From Adonisia turfae CCMR0081 (lineage in GTDB: Bacteria > Cyanobacteriota > Cyanobacteriia > Phormidesmidales > Phormidesmidaceae): a stretch of DNA of 56,239 nucleotides. The notes beneath the pieces were generated by a model. It saw only the letters and a list, made by a program, of their open reading frames with translations, searched no databases and was not told the origin of the DNA. Location of the stretch: NCBI RefSeq assembly GCF_011009555.1, contig NZ_QXHD01000004.1, forward strand, positions 980,065 to 1,036,303, given 5' to 3'. Numbering within the stretch: position 1 is the stretch's first letter; every line of letters begins with the position of its first letter. The position numbers and the translations under genes are program-made. Positions 1-9,029 of the stretch are shown here, piece after piece.

Positions 1-478
1 ATAAGGTAAAACCCAAGGACATTCTATTATTTGTTACGAATTATGTATTCCTAAAGCCCTGATGATGTAAGGCTGACAGATAACAACTTTCAACGGAGAC
101 TTGCTGAAAACCCGGTATGCATAGGATTTACTCTCAATGTCACCGATATCCTGACAGTTGTTTGACGTCTACACATAATCCTCATCTTTTTATTCAGGTA
201 TTGATGGGGTGAAGGCACTATTGTTAACAGTCCCAATCTGTTATGGGCGTTTCGCGCCACCAGGATACGGATGGGAAAATAGATCCATAACATCATAGGT
301 GAGGGGAGTTTGCTAGCAGATATTATCCCTCCACAGTATACATAGCAATCTCTTTAGCTATCCTACTACACGGAACCAGTATCGGAAGTACTATAGAGGT
401 TGGGTTAGACGACAATTACCCGTCACAATAATTGACGTCTAATATGATGGAGATAGGTGTTGAAGGGGAGCTTATTTC
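1..478. other. Leading intergenic region without a convincing gene
   Basis: I see no supported gene here. A 68-codon frame on the minus strand (90-296) has no family resemblance and no ribosome binding site. The last 30 bases carry a purine-rich AAGGGGAG about 9 nt before the ATG at 479, which fits the leader of the lipoprotein gene. Confidence 0.5.
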
Positions 479-1894
479 ATGAAGCCTCACAAAGGTATGA
501 CTTGCCTGGCATTGATGATAGCCACAACAGGGCCGATAATATCTGGATGCACTAAGTTTATTGACCAAGCTCAATTAGGTGTTGATAGGCATCCTTTGAC
601 GAACGAGAAAACAACCGAAGCTCACCAAATAATTGTTAATGATGAAGAGGTTGCAACTATTTCTGCTCAGCCAGATGAATTTGCAGGATATGTCCCAGTT
701 ATGCCTATTGTAGAGGCGCTGGGAGGAACATATATTTGGGATAAAGCGACTCAAACTATTACTGTTGAGCAACAAGATGAGATGGGCCTCACATTTAGAG
801 TTGGGGATCTAAATGTGATACGAAATGGATATCCACTTCGTATTCGTGAATCCCCCCAAATAATTGATGATCAGGTTTGGGTGCCTGGATACAACTGGCT
901 ACCGGGGAGTGCCATATCTAGGATGTTTGACGTTGATTATGCCAACTGGGATCAGTCTGAGAAAGTATATCGAATCTATCGATTCCCTGAATCTGACCAG
1001 GTTCAGACCGATTTAGAAGATGCGGCTGTCGCAGCAGTGAAACAGTATCTTCAGGCACAGCACATTGAACTGACAAGATCTCCATCGGAATTGTCTCAAT
1101 CACCACAGGACATTCTCATTAAGAGTGTACAGCAGCTTTCAGAGTTGGGTACAGTTAATAATGGCTTGGTAAAGGTAGTTGTTAGTTTTTCAACAACCTA
1201 TCAGCCTATACCTGAAGAGGCTTGGTTGTTTAGCCAAGCAGGAAAGACACAGTATGAGCATAGCTATTTCCTCCGGATTAGAGAAGGTGAGCCTCATTTT
1301 GAACTGATTTCAGAGAAGTCAGATCGAACTGGACTCGGTGCTCCCATTCCGCTTTTAGATGAATCTGATTTTTCTCGAATTGCCGACGATTGGGAAGCAG
1401 AGAATTTTTATTCCCTTCCCGAGCTATTGGAGATACTTGACCATATGGTTACAGAAGTAGACCGTCCAAGCTTTTCGGAACTATTGACTAGAGTCACTAC
1501 ACAGAACTCATTTTATCTCTCAGAATTGGATGGCGAAGTGATATTTAGCTATTTTTCTGAGTCTGTTAGACGTAGTCCAGAGTGGGAGATATTTCTGGAG
1601 CTAGAGAACTCTAAAGATCCTACCTTTACAGTTCTGAGTGCATCTTCATTGGAAGACCAGATTACTGCAACTATCCTTGGCAACTGGACCGTAGATAGTG
1701 TCAATATGAGGCCTATTCTGTTGAATATTGAGTTATCTCAGAATAACAAGATTTGGAAAATTACTCGCATGGAAAATATTCGTCAATATAAGAATATCTA
1801 TAGTCTAATGAGGCTAGAACCTCAGCTCTATGAAGAAATTGCTGAACAGTTTGTTTTTAGGAAAGAAACGGATATTTCTCCTTTCTACTTATAA
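479..1894 (+). CDS. Lipoprotein with copper-amine-oxidase-N-like domain
   Basis: A 471-residue exported protein of unknown function. The N-terminus has a positively charged start, a hydrophobic stretch and a lipobox ISGC with Cys24 as the predicted lipidation site, so it should be anchored to a membrane on the outer face. Residues about 50-165 resemble the copper amine oxidase N-terminal (stalk) fold: a short 'IIVNDEEV' strand, 'VPVMPIVEALGG', then 'ITVEQQD' and 'VWVPG'. In other bacteria this domain is a wall- or surface-associated stalk, not an enzyme. The remaining 300 residues are acidic and not recognised. The start is supported by AAGGGGAG 9 nt upstream. The gene stands alone: the next gene is on the opposite strand, with a dehydrogenase remnant between. 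Domain call moderate, function unknown. Confidence 0.7.
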   Translation: MKPHKGMTCLALMIATTGPIISGCTKFIDQAQLGVDRHPLTNEKTTEAHQIIVNDEEVATISAQPDEFAGYVPVMPIVEALGGTYIWDKATQTITVEQQDEMGLTFRVGDLNVIRNGYPLRIRESPQIIDDQVWVPGYNWLPGSAISRMFDVDYANWDQSEKVYRIYRFPESDQVQTDLEDAAVAAVKQYLQAQHIELTRSPSELSQSPQDILIKSVQQLSELGTVNNGLVKVVVSFSTTYQPIPEEAWLFSQAGKTQYEHSYFLRIREGEPHFELISEKSDRTGLGAPIPLLDESDFSRIADDWEAENFYSLPELLEILDHMVTEVDRPSFSELLTRVTTQNSFYLSELDGEVIFSYFSESVRRSPEWEIFLELENSKDPTFTVLSASSLEDQITATILGNWTVDSVNMRPILLNIELSQNNKIWKITRMENIRQYKNIYSLMRLEPQLYEEIAEQFVFRKETDISPFYL

Positions 1895-1922
1895 TCTCAG
1901 GCAATATGTGTCAGAGGCATGA

Positions 1923-2072
1923 GATTTATGGGGAGAGCGGGCTATACGTTCGGCAGCTAATCTAACTCGACAAGACGGGAAAGATTTTTTAGCACTTGTC
2001 CCGCAGGTACCGATTAAAACAGAAGTGCAGGCATTTCCATTAAAGCAAGCAATCGCAGCGAGCGGATATTAG
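1923..2072 (+). pseudogene. C-terminal remnant of a zinc-type alcohol dehydrogenase
   Basis: The frame reads LWGERAIRSAANLTRQDG, then FLALVPQ, IKTEVQAFPL and a TAG stop at 2070-2072. This matches the pattern near the C-terminus of zinc-binding alcohol dehydrogenases (RSVANLTR.DG..FL, then ..TEV..FPL..AN.AL). A stop lies directly upstream in frame and the final helix is missing, so only about 48 codons of a gene of about 340 remain. It is not a working gene. Confidence 0.6.
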
Positions 2073-2160
2073 ATCTGCCTTTGGCTGTAATCACAAAACC
2101 TTGGATTGAAACAACATGACTCAAAGATATTCTCATTTTATCCGGAAGGTAGCTAGTTAC

Positions 2161-4692
2161 TCATTCGGGAGTACGAAGTACCTTGTGTAAAGTGTTGAGC
2201 AAAGACTCTGTAGCATAGGGCTTGAGTAAAAACGACTCGACATCAATACTAAGGGTGGTGGCTAGATTACTATCCGAAGGCAAGCCACTAGTGGCAATAA
2301 TCTTTACCTGAGGATTCATTTTTTGTAAGGTTTTGATAGCAGTGGGGCCATTCATTTGGGGCATCATCATATCCATTAAGACCACTGCAATATCTTGTTG
2401 GTGTTCAGCAAAGGTGGCGATCGCATCAATCCCATCATAGGCTGTTAAGACTTCGTAGTGATAGGTTTCTAACCATCGTTTAGTCACCTCACGGATAGGA
2501 GCTTCATCATCTACCACCAAGATTAACTCCCCTTGCCCCTGAGGTAAGTTCTCTTCGACAGTGGGTAACGTCTCAGAGGCCTCAGACGCTGGCAGATAAA
2601 TCTGAAATCGACTCCCTCGGTCAACTTCACTGTAAATCTTTAAAAATCCACCGTGGCTTTTAACAATGCTGATAGCGGTAGAGAGTCCCAATCCGGTACC
2701 TTGACCCAATTCTTTGGTGGTAAAAAAGGGATCAAAAATCTGATCGATAATGTCTGGTGAAATACCTTCACCGGTATCCTCTACGCTAATGATTAAGTAA
2801 GAGCCCACATTGGCCTCTAAGTTCACCCGAGCATAGTTGTCATCGGCGTGAAAATTTTGGGCCACTACGGTCAACTTTCCTCCATTGGGCATAGCATCCC
2901 GAGCGTTGACACAGAGGTTCATCAATACCTGATGAAGTTGGGTCGCATCTCCATAAATGGTCCAGAGATCCGATTCAAGTCGGCTATTAATGCTAATCGA
3001 TTTAGGAAACGTTTGCTGGGCTATTTGTAGCACCTCTCGAATGAGATGCTTGATCTGTAGTGCACCGCGTTCTCCTTCTAGACCCCGTGAGAACGAGAGC
3101 ACCTGGTTAACCATATCAACCCCTCGCTGGGTACTCGATTGCAGTACCTCAATCAGCCGCAGTGCCTGGGTATTATCTGGGCGAATCAGCATCGGTAATA
3201 GCTTGGCAACTCCTAAAATTGGCGTCAGGATGTTGTTTAAGTCATGGGCGATACCACCTGCCAGGGTGCCAATGCTTTCTAGACGTTGGGCACGTAAGAA
3301 CTGACGCTCTAGCTGTTTTTTGTCGGTGATGTCTGTATTGACAACCAAGATTGACTGGGGATATCCCGTATCCTCTTGCATGAGGGTCCAGCGGCTTGCG
3401 ACTGTGATTTTTTGACCAGTTTTGGTCACCTGCTGGAGTTCTCCTTGCCACTGCCCTGTCTGATCGAGTGTTGTTTGGATGTCTTCAAATTCAGGCAGTG
3501 ATTCACGATAGATTAGCTGATTAATGGTTTGTCCTAGGGCCTCGTCTACGGTCCACCCATATAAGCGTTCAGCGCCGCGATTCCAAAAGAGAATTTGTTG
3601 CTCAGGACCACGCACCATAATCGCATCAGTGGTCACATCCAGCAAAGCTGCTTGCGCCCGGATTGTTTGTTCGGCCTGTTGGCGCTCATGTTCCTTGGTG
3701 TCAAGTTCCTGTTCTAACTGGATAGTACAGTTCTGCAGCAGTCGGAGATTTTCTGTTTCTAACTCCGTCAGTTTATGTTGTAGCAGTTCTAAAATACCGT
3801 ACATCTCCAATGGATCGAGTATCCTCAGAATATCGGTTTGAGTGATAACCCCCTGCAGCTCTCCCTGGTGGCTGGCTACTACCAAGCGTCGGACTAAGTG
3901 CGCCTGCATCTGTTGATGCACAGCCCAGAGCGAATCGTCTGGGTCCACCAGAAATAACGGGGTGCTCATGACTGCTTGCACCTCTAGTTGTTCTAGGTTA
4001 AATTCCATCATCCGAAACTGGACAATATCTCGCTCTGTAAGAATGCCAATCGGAAAGAGCTGCAAAGACTCTTTATCCTTATCCGAGGCCTGGCATGCTT
4101 CTGTAATCACAATGCAGCTGGTCTGATGCTCGGCCATCAGCTGAGCTAGCTCCATCACAGAGCTGTTGGGTGGTGCATGAATGACTTGTGTGCTCATCAC
4201 CTCCTTAACTGACCGGATTCTCAGCAAATCACTGGGTTCTAAGATTTCACGAATACTACGAAGCGTGACAATACCCAGGAGTTGGTCTTGTTCATCGAAA
4301 ATCGGTAGATGACGAATCCGATGCTCACGAATCAGATTCAGGGCGACAAAAATGTCTTGATTGCCTGTTATTTTGAGCGAGATTACCGACTGGGTCATGA
4401 CGTCGGCAATGGTTAGATCGTCTTGTATCCTCCCATTGGCGATTAGAGTGACCACATCTCGCTCGGTAAAGATACCTAATAATTGCCCATCCGTCATGAT
4501 TAGGACACAACTCGACTGTTTGGCCTTAGCCGCAGGAGGCTGCGTATTCGTTGCCGGTTCACCAAAGTTGCAATGGTTAACCCAAGCCTGATTCATCAAG
4601 CGGATGACCTCGGCAAGCGACGTAGATGGTTCGACAATCAGGGGCTCAGAATCAATTGCCTGTGACAGCATAAGGGGGGCGGGATTGCTCAT
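2161..4692 (-). CDS. Hybrid sensor histidine kinase (CBS x4, PAS, HisKA, HATPase, receiver)
   Basis: An 843-residue cytoplasmic signalling protein with no obvious membrane segment. The first about 310 residues hold two CBS pairs with typical signatures such as IFTERDVV, IVTLRSIREI, ILTERDIV and VITQTDILRIL; CBS pairs usually bind adenine nucleotides. A short coiled coil leads to a PAS domain (about 345-460, 'ILFWNRGAERLYGW'). The HisKA H-box is GGIAHDLNNILTP with His483. The ATPase domain shows an N-box (NLCVNARDAM) and G boxes (DTGEGI, GTGLGLS). A receiver domain ends the protein with Asp774 in VVLMDMMMP. The H-box form is the one seen in PAS-linked hybrid kinases. It could sense cell energy state through CBS, which is inference. 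No partner regulator is adjacent. Confidence 0.9.
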   Translation of the reverse strand: MSNPAPLMLSQAIDSEPLIVEPSTSLAEVIRLMNQAWVNHCNFGEPATNTQPPAAKAKQSSCVLIMTDGQLLGIFTERDVVTLIANGRIQDDLTIADVMTQSVISLKITGNQDIFVALNLIREHRIRHLPIFDEQDQLLGIVTLRSIREILEPSDLLRIRSVKEVMSTQVIHAPPNSSVMELAQLMAEHQTSCIVITEACQASDKDKESLQLFPIGILTERDIVQFRMMEFNLEQLEVQAVMSTPLFLVDPDDSLWAVHQQMQAHLVRRLVVASHQGELQGVITQTDILRILDPLEMYGILELLQHKLTELETENLRLLQNCTIQLEQELDTKEHERQQAEQTIRAQAALLDVTTDAIMVRGPEQQILFWNRGAERLYGWTVDEALGQTINQLIYRESLPEFEDIQTTLDQTGQWQGELQQVTKTGQKITVASRWTLMQEDTGYPQSILVVNTDITDKKQLERQFLRAQRLESIGTLAGGIAHDLNNILTPILGVAKLLPMLIRPDNTQALRLIEVLQSSTQRGVDMVNQVLSFSRGLEGERGALQIKHLIREVLQIAQQTFPKSISINSRLESDLWTIYGDATQLHQVLMNLCVNARDAMPNGGKLTVVAQNFHADDNYARVNLEANVGSYLIISVEDTGEGISPDIIDQIFDPFFTTKELGQGTGLGLSTAISIVKSHGGFLKIYSEVDRGSRFQIYLPASEASETLPTVEENLPQGQGELILVVDDEAPIREVTKRWLETYHYEVLTAYDGIDAIATFAEHQQDIAVVLMDMMMPQMNGPTAIKTLQKMNPQVKIIATSGLPSDSNLATTLSIDVESFLLKPYATESLLNTLHKVLRTPE

Positions 4693-5150
4693 TGGCTCAA
4701 GAAGAAGGTTGAAGGGGGCTCGAGTCGATGGGGTTGAGCTGTTGAGTTAGCCTAGGGGCATCTCAGAGTTGCGTTATGGCGGATAAAGTCTCTGGTTAAT
4801 GTCCTTCTTAGATCATAGGTAAGGGGATAGTAGGCTGAGGAAGCAGTATATTTAGAGCCTGTTCGGACGTTGAATCCTGGGGATGGATAACGTTTGCTCT
4901 AGCTAGAGTTTGTCTATGGGCGTTGAAAAAATAAATTCACATGAATCCAGATTTACATAACTTATCTTAAGTAATCCTACATAGTTCAGAGGAAGAGTGT
5001 AAGGATGTTAAGTTTTCTAAACCACTATAAACGACACTGGCAACAAGCCTTGAGAGAATTTTAGAGAATCTAGCAAGCTATCGCACCCACCTGATCCGAA
5101 TCAGAGCTAGAGGTGCAAACTAATTTGTCAGCTACCATGTTTGGAATTAT
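4693..5150. other. Intergenic region between the hybrid kinase and the WD40 gene
   Basis: This is the leader of the hybrid kinase on one side and the 3' end of the WD40 operon on the other. No intact gene is visible. At 5005-5122 the plus strand reads MLSFLNHYKRHWQQALREF then a stop, continuing in another frame as LASYRTHLIRIR; this could be a frameshifted remnant of a small gene, but I cannot name the family. Confidence 0.35.
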
Positions 5151-8100
5151 CTAATGCTCCTTTATTTTATTGAGATATTCTCGATATTTTGAAGACAAGC
5201 CATATCTAATCGAGCCAGGCCCTTGTCCCGGATCGGTCATTTTAAGAAAACCTAGCAGGCGTAGTGTTTCTAGACGATAATAAGTTCCCTCATCACCCTT
5301 AGGCTTATTCAACGGTGTAGAAATATCTTCCTCAGCCGTATCTTTCTGGTCAGCATCCCTTTCCGCAATGACTTGCAAAACATATTTCTGACCCGAAAAT
5401 AGCTGAGCTAGTTTGACTCGAAATTCACGCTCCAATTCACTGACTTCTTGTACGCGTACCCTTTCTGCCAAAGTACCTTCGCCAGGAGGCAGGTTGGAAC
5501 AGGTCTGCTCATAGGGAATATCAGGCCCCATAAACCATTGCCATTCCTTCTGGGTCAAGTTACGCTGCACCTTCTCACAGACCATATCGGCAAGTTGATC
5601 TGTGTCGATGATCCAATGGCGAACAGTATTGTCGTAGCTTCCTGAAATCAGTGTCTTACTGTCGGGATAGAACGCAACTGAAGTGACACTTTGTTCATGC
5701 CCTCTCAAAACAATGGGATCTTCATCTAAGTGGCGGAGGTTCCACATCCTGATGGTTTTGTCATAACTACCAGAGACCAGTCTTTTACCATCTGGGCTAA
5801 AAACCACTGAGCTCACCCAAAAATTATGTTCTTCAAGCTCTTTTAGGAGTGTAGGATGTACCTCGGTTTGGCTCAGATCCCATAATCTAATCGTTCGATC
5901 ATCACTCCCTGAAGCGAGTGTCTGGCTATTTGGACTAAACGCTATTGACCAAACCCGAGCACTATGACCCTTTAGCACTATAGGAGCAACATTGGGTTGT
6001 TCATATAGTGAATCCCAGGACAGCCCATCCGTTTTACGTAGATCTAATAGTTTAATAGTTTTATCATAGCTAGCCGAAGCCAGCATTTGTCCATCCTGAC
6101 TAAATGCGACTGATGTCACACTTTCTGATGCATGGGTCTCCATCTCTTCATGCTTCCACAAAATTGTGTCAATGGTTTGACCAGTAGCATCAGAATTTAA
6201 CAGATCCCATAGTCGTACGGTGCCATCTTTTGACCAACTACCAGAGGCTAACCATCGACCGTCTGAACTAAACGCAACAGAACTGACCACGTCAAGATGG
6301 CCTCTAAGAATTTCAGGTTGTTGTACAGGGTTTTGAAAATCTCTCCAGAGTTTTATGGTTTGATCTTTACTACCTGATGCCAGCATTTGACTGGTTTGAT
6401 CAAAAGCAACTACAAAGACCTTGTCATCATGTTCTCCAATGACTCTAGGTTGCACGTTTGGGTTACTCAGATCGTATAGTCTCACTGTCTTATCCCAACT
6501 ACCTGAAGCTAACCAATGGCCATCTGGACTGACGGCGACTGATACAATATTATCTGTATGTTTTCCTATAATCCGAGAAATTTCCTTAGATGGATATAAA
6601 TGCCAGAGTCTAATGGTTTTGTCCCAGCTACTAGAGGCTAATAGTTGATTGTCAGGACTAAAGGCCACTGCACTAACACCATAACTGTGACCTTTAAGTC
6701 TTTCTTTTAAGCGGCTAACTTTTTGATTGACAGCCGCCAGTTCCCATAAGCATATGGTCTGATCTTCACTACCTGAGGCTAACCACTGTCCATCTTGACT
6801 AAAAGCCACCGAATGCACACTGTCTTTATGAGCAAGTAATGTTTCGAGTTCTTCTACCTGTTTAAGATCCCTTAGATCCCAAAGAACAATATTCTTGTCC
6901 TCTCCTCCTGAAGCTAACCATTGTCCATCTGGGCTAAAAGCTACTGAACGCACTACATCAGCATGACGTATTAGGACTTTAAGGCATGTATTGTCACGAA
7001 TATCCCAAAGATTGACTAGTTTATCTTTGCTACCGGAAGCAAGCAAATAGCCACTCTGTCTATCTGGACTAAACGCAACAGCTTTAACAGCCGCTTGATG
7101 GCCCCTGAGAACGGCTACAGGTTCATCTTCTGATTGATTGTCTAAATTCCAGAGTTTGATTTTGCCGTCATCACTACCGGACGCTAATATTGTTCCATCC
7201 CAGTTAAAGGCTACTGACGTAATATTTTGATCATGGTGACCCAAAATTCGAGATGACAAATTAGATTGGTCTATATTTGACCATAAATGGATCGTACAAT
7301 CAGCACCACTAGCCGCTAAAATCTTACCATCTGGACTAAACGCGAGCGTGTGAACATCGTGTTGCTGATTTTGCAAAATCTGAGGTGGATGAACGGTCGG
7401 TGAACGATGAAGATCCCACAGCCGAATAATACCGTTATAATCAGCTGAAGCTAGCATTTGAGGATTTTTGGGATTAAAGGCAAGGGCAGCAAAGCCAAAC
7501 ACACCTTTCTCATGGCTTCGCAGAATGTTACTGAAATATGAAATGGAGAGTATTTCTCGTAACGCTTCATCAATTTGATAAAGAACTTTGTTGCGCTCTC
7601 GCTTATAAAAGCAATAAGCTTGGCGAACCAATAAAGCAGCTTTCTCATCCTGCATAGATTTGATCTGACGTATCGACTGAGCTGGCAGACCTTCTTTAAT
7701 CGCAAGGTTACGGCGATATTTTTCTTCATCTAGTAAGTATTGCTTGCGCCAGTCTAAAATTGGCTGAGCTAGAACATCATGAAAAATTTCATAACGCTCA
7801 GAATATGCATCAGATGATTTGCTAGTAGTTCGAAGAAGGCGTTGTTTTCCACTTGTTAGTTTCTCTAGTAATCTTCTTAGCCGAGTTTCAGGCCATTCTG
7901 TAATTCCGATTAAATCCTTTAAAGGATAAGCAATCTTACTTCCAGAAGGCGTTACCAGATATTGAAAAATCCTTGCTATAACCACCAACGACGCTTCACC
8001 TTCCTCTTTCCGTAACAGGTCCATCTGTCGGCTGAGATGGTCACTGACAATTTTTTCAGCTCCCCCCATATCAAACAATGTTTGTAGTCTTAAAGAATTT

Positions 8101-9029
8101 GAACGCTTATTTTCTATTTCCTTCTTCCAAAGGTATTCCATTACCAGTTGCAAATAAGGAGCTTCAATCTGCTTCTCCAACTCCACTCTAGATTCCTTAG
8201 AAATACCACGACCATCACTACCGCCAAAGAACTGACTAACTTGATCAACGACAACCTTGACTAAGCTATCTTCAAGGGTAACTGTTGTTTTATCAGGTGA
8301 TTGACGATTATAGACTTCAATCGGTTTGGAAATCGCATCATAGGCTGACTTGGCATCGAGATGGTCAATACGCAAGTAATTACTGAATATATTTGGGATA
8401 CTTACCTTAAATCGATCTAGCTTTGCTAAAGCATCTTCACGGATAGAAATTAGAAAATTAACGGAGAGATCAGGACGATTAATGGCCCGAGGAAACTCCT
8501 CAGCAAATGTGCCCTTTCCTTTTTCATTAGGGTGATATAAAAAATACTCTTCAAACTGATCGAGAATGATAAATAACTCACCGCCACCCCCATTTTCGTT
8601 GAGACGTTCTGCCCAACTTTCTAGCATTTGATTAAATCTTAATGATGGTGATAATGCTTCAAAGGTTTTTCCATTGAGCAGACTTTTAATTTCTTTTTCT
8701 ATATGCTGAGTCAATGCTTCTAATGGGTTATCTTGCCAGGCATTAAATACAACTACGGCAAATTCAGGTGCACCAAACTCTACCAAATTCTTTCTTGCAT
8801 CTTGTTGGAGATGATAAGCAACACCTGCCCGTAGCAGAGAACTCTTGCCTACACCACTAGCGCCGTAGAGCAACGTTAGTCTGGTCGCCATCAAATTATC
8901 AGCGACAACTTCCCACTCGCTCGCACGACCAAAGAAGAAGGGGGCATCGGTTTCAGAGTAATGGGCTAATCCTTTATAGGGAAGGGAAGATAGATCTGTG
9001 TTAGATATGCGGTTGCTGGCTCCACTCAT
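5151..9029 (-). CDS. nSTAND ATPase with 14 WD40 repeats
   Basis: A 1292-residue STAND-type NTPase, predicted as the sensor/switch of a conflict module. The N-terminus has the nSTAND1 hallmark PYKGL..Y.E.DAPFFFGR (residues 17-35), a Walker A GASGVGKS (56-63) and a Walker B LFIILDQFEEYF (152-163). A helical and winged-helix region follows to about 460. From about 505 to 1145 I count fourteen WD40 repeats of the VAFSPDG..LASGS.D.TI.LWDL type, enough for two seven-bladed propellers. The last about 150 residues begin with a motif common at the end of cyanobacterial WD40 proteins (MGPDIPYEQTC) and end in a winged-helix-like segment. The start codon overlaps the upstream CHAT-SIR2 stop (ATGA), with AAGGAG about 11 nt before it, so the two genes are translationally coupled. 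STAND proteins usually oligomerise on ligand binding and activate an effector; here the effector is probably the upstream protein. Confidence 0.9.
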   Translation of the reverse strand: MSGASNRISNTDLSSLPYKGLAHYSETDAPFFFGRASEWEVVADNLMATRLTLLYGASGVGKSSLLRAGVAYHLQQDARKNLVEFGAPEFAVVVFNAWQDNPLEALTQHIEKEIKSLLNGKTFEALSPSLRFNQMLESWAERLNENGGGGELFIILDQFEEYFLYHPNEKGKGTFAEEFPRAINRPDLSVNFLISIREDALAKLDRFKVSIPNIFSNYLRIDHLDAKSAYDAISKPIEVYNRQSPDKTTVTLEDSLVKVVVDQVSQFFGGSDGRGISKESRVELEKQIEAPYLQLVMEYLWKKEIENKRSNSLRLQTLFDMGGAEKIVSDHLSRQMDLLRKEEGEASLVVIARIFQYLVTPSGSKIAYPLKDLIGITEWPETRLRRLLEKLTSGKQRLLRTTSKSSDAYSERYEIFHDVLAQPILDWRKQYLLDEEKYRRNLAIKEGLPAQSIRQIKSMQDEKAALLVRQAYCFYKRERNKVLYQIDEALREILSISYFSNILRSHEKGVFGFAALAFNPKNPQMLASADYNGIIRLWDLHRSPTVHPPQILQNQQHDVHTLAFSPDGKILAASGADCTIHLWSNIDQSNLSSRILGHHDQNITSVAFNWDGTILASGSDDGKIKLWNLDNQSEDEPVAVLRGHQAAVKAVAFSPDRQSGYLLASGSKDKLVNLWDIRDNTCLKVLIRHADVVRSVAFSPDGQWLASGGEDKNIVLWDLRDLKQVEELETLLAHKDSVHSVAFSQDGQWLASGSEDQTICLWELAAVNQKVSRLKERLKGHSYGVSAVAFSPDNQLLASSSWDKTIRLWHLYPSKEISRIIGKHTDNIVSVAVSPDGHWLASGSWDKTVRLYDLSNPNVQPRVIGEHDDKVFVVAFDQTSQMLASGSKDQTIKLWRDFQNPVQQPEILRGHLDVVSSVAFSSDGRWLASGSWSKDGTVRLWDLLNSDATGQTIDTILWKHEEMETHASESVTSVAFSQDGQMLASASYDKTIKLLDLRKTDGLSWDSLYEQPNVAPIVLKGHSARVWSIAFSPNSQTLASGSDDRTIRLWDLSQTEVHPTLLKELEEHNFWVSSVVFSPDGKRLVSGSYDKTIRMWNLRHLDEDPIVLRGHEQSVTSVAFYPDSKTLISGSYDNTVRHWIIDTDQLADMVCEKVQRNLTQKEWQWFMGPDIPYEQTCSNLPPGEGTLAERVRVQEVSELEREFRVKLAQLFSGQKYVLQVIAERDADQKDTAEEDISTPLNKPKGDEGTYYRLETLRLLGFLKMTDPGQGPGSIRYGLSSKYREYLNKIKEH

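Noticed and set aside
90..296. 68-codon minus-strand frame at the window start
   Set aside because: No homology, no ribosome binding site and no gene-like composition.
2073..2160. Plus-strand text ITKPWIETT after the dehydrogenase fragment as a transposase tail
   Set aside because: Too short and without a second motif; the match could be chance.
5580..7520. WD40 array as a DNA tandem repeat or CRISPR-like array
   Set aside because: The periodicity is at protein level in one open frame, with no constant repeat and spacer pattern.
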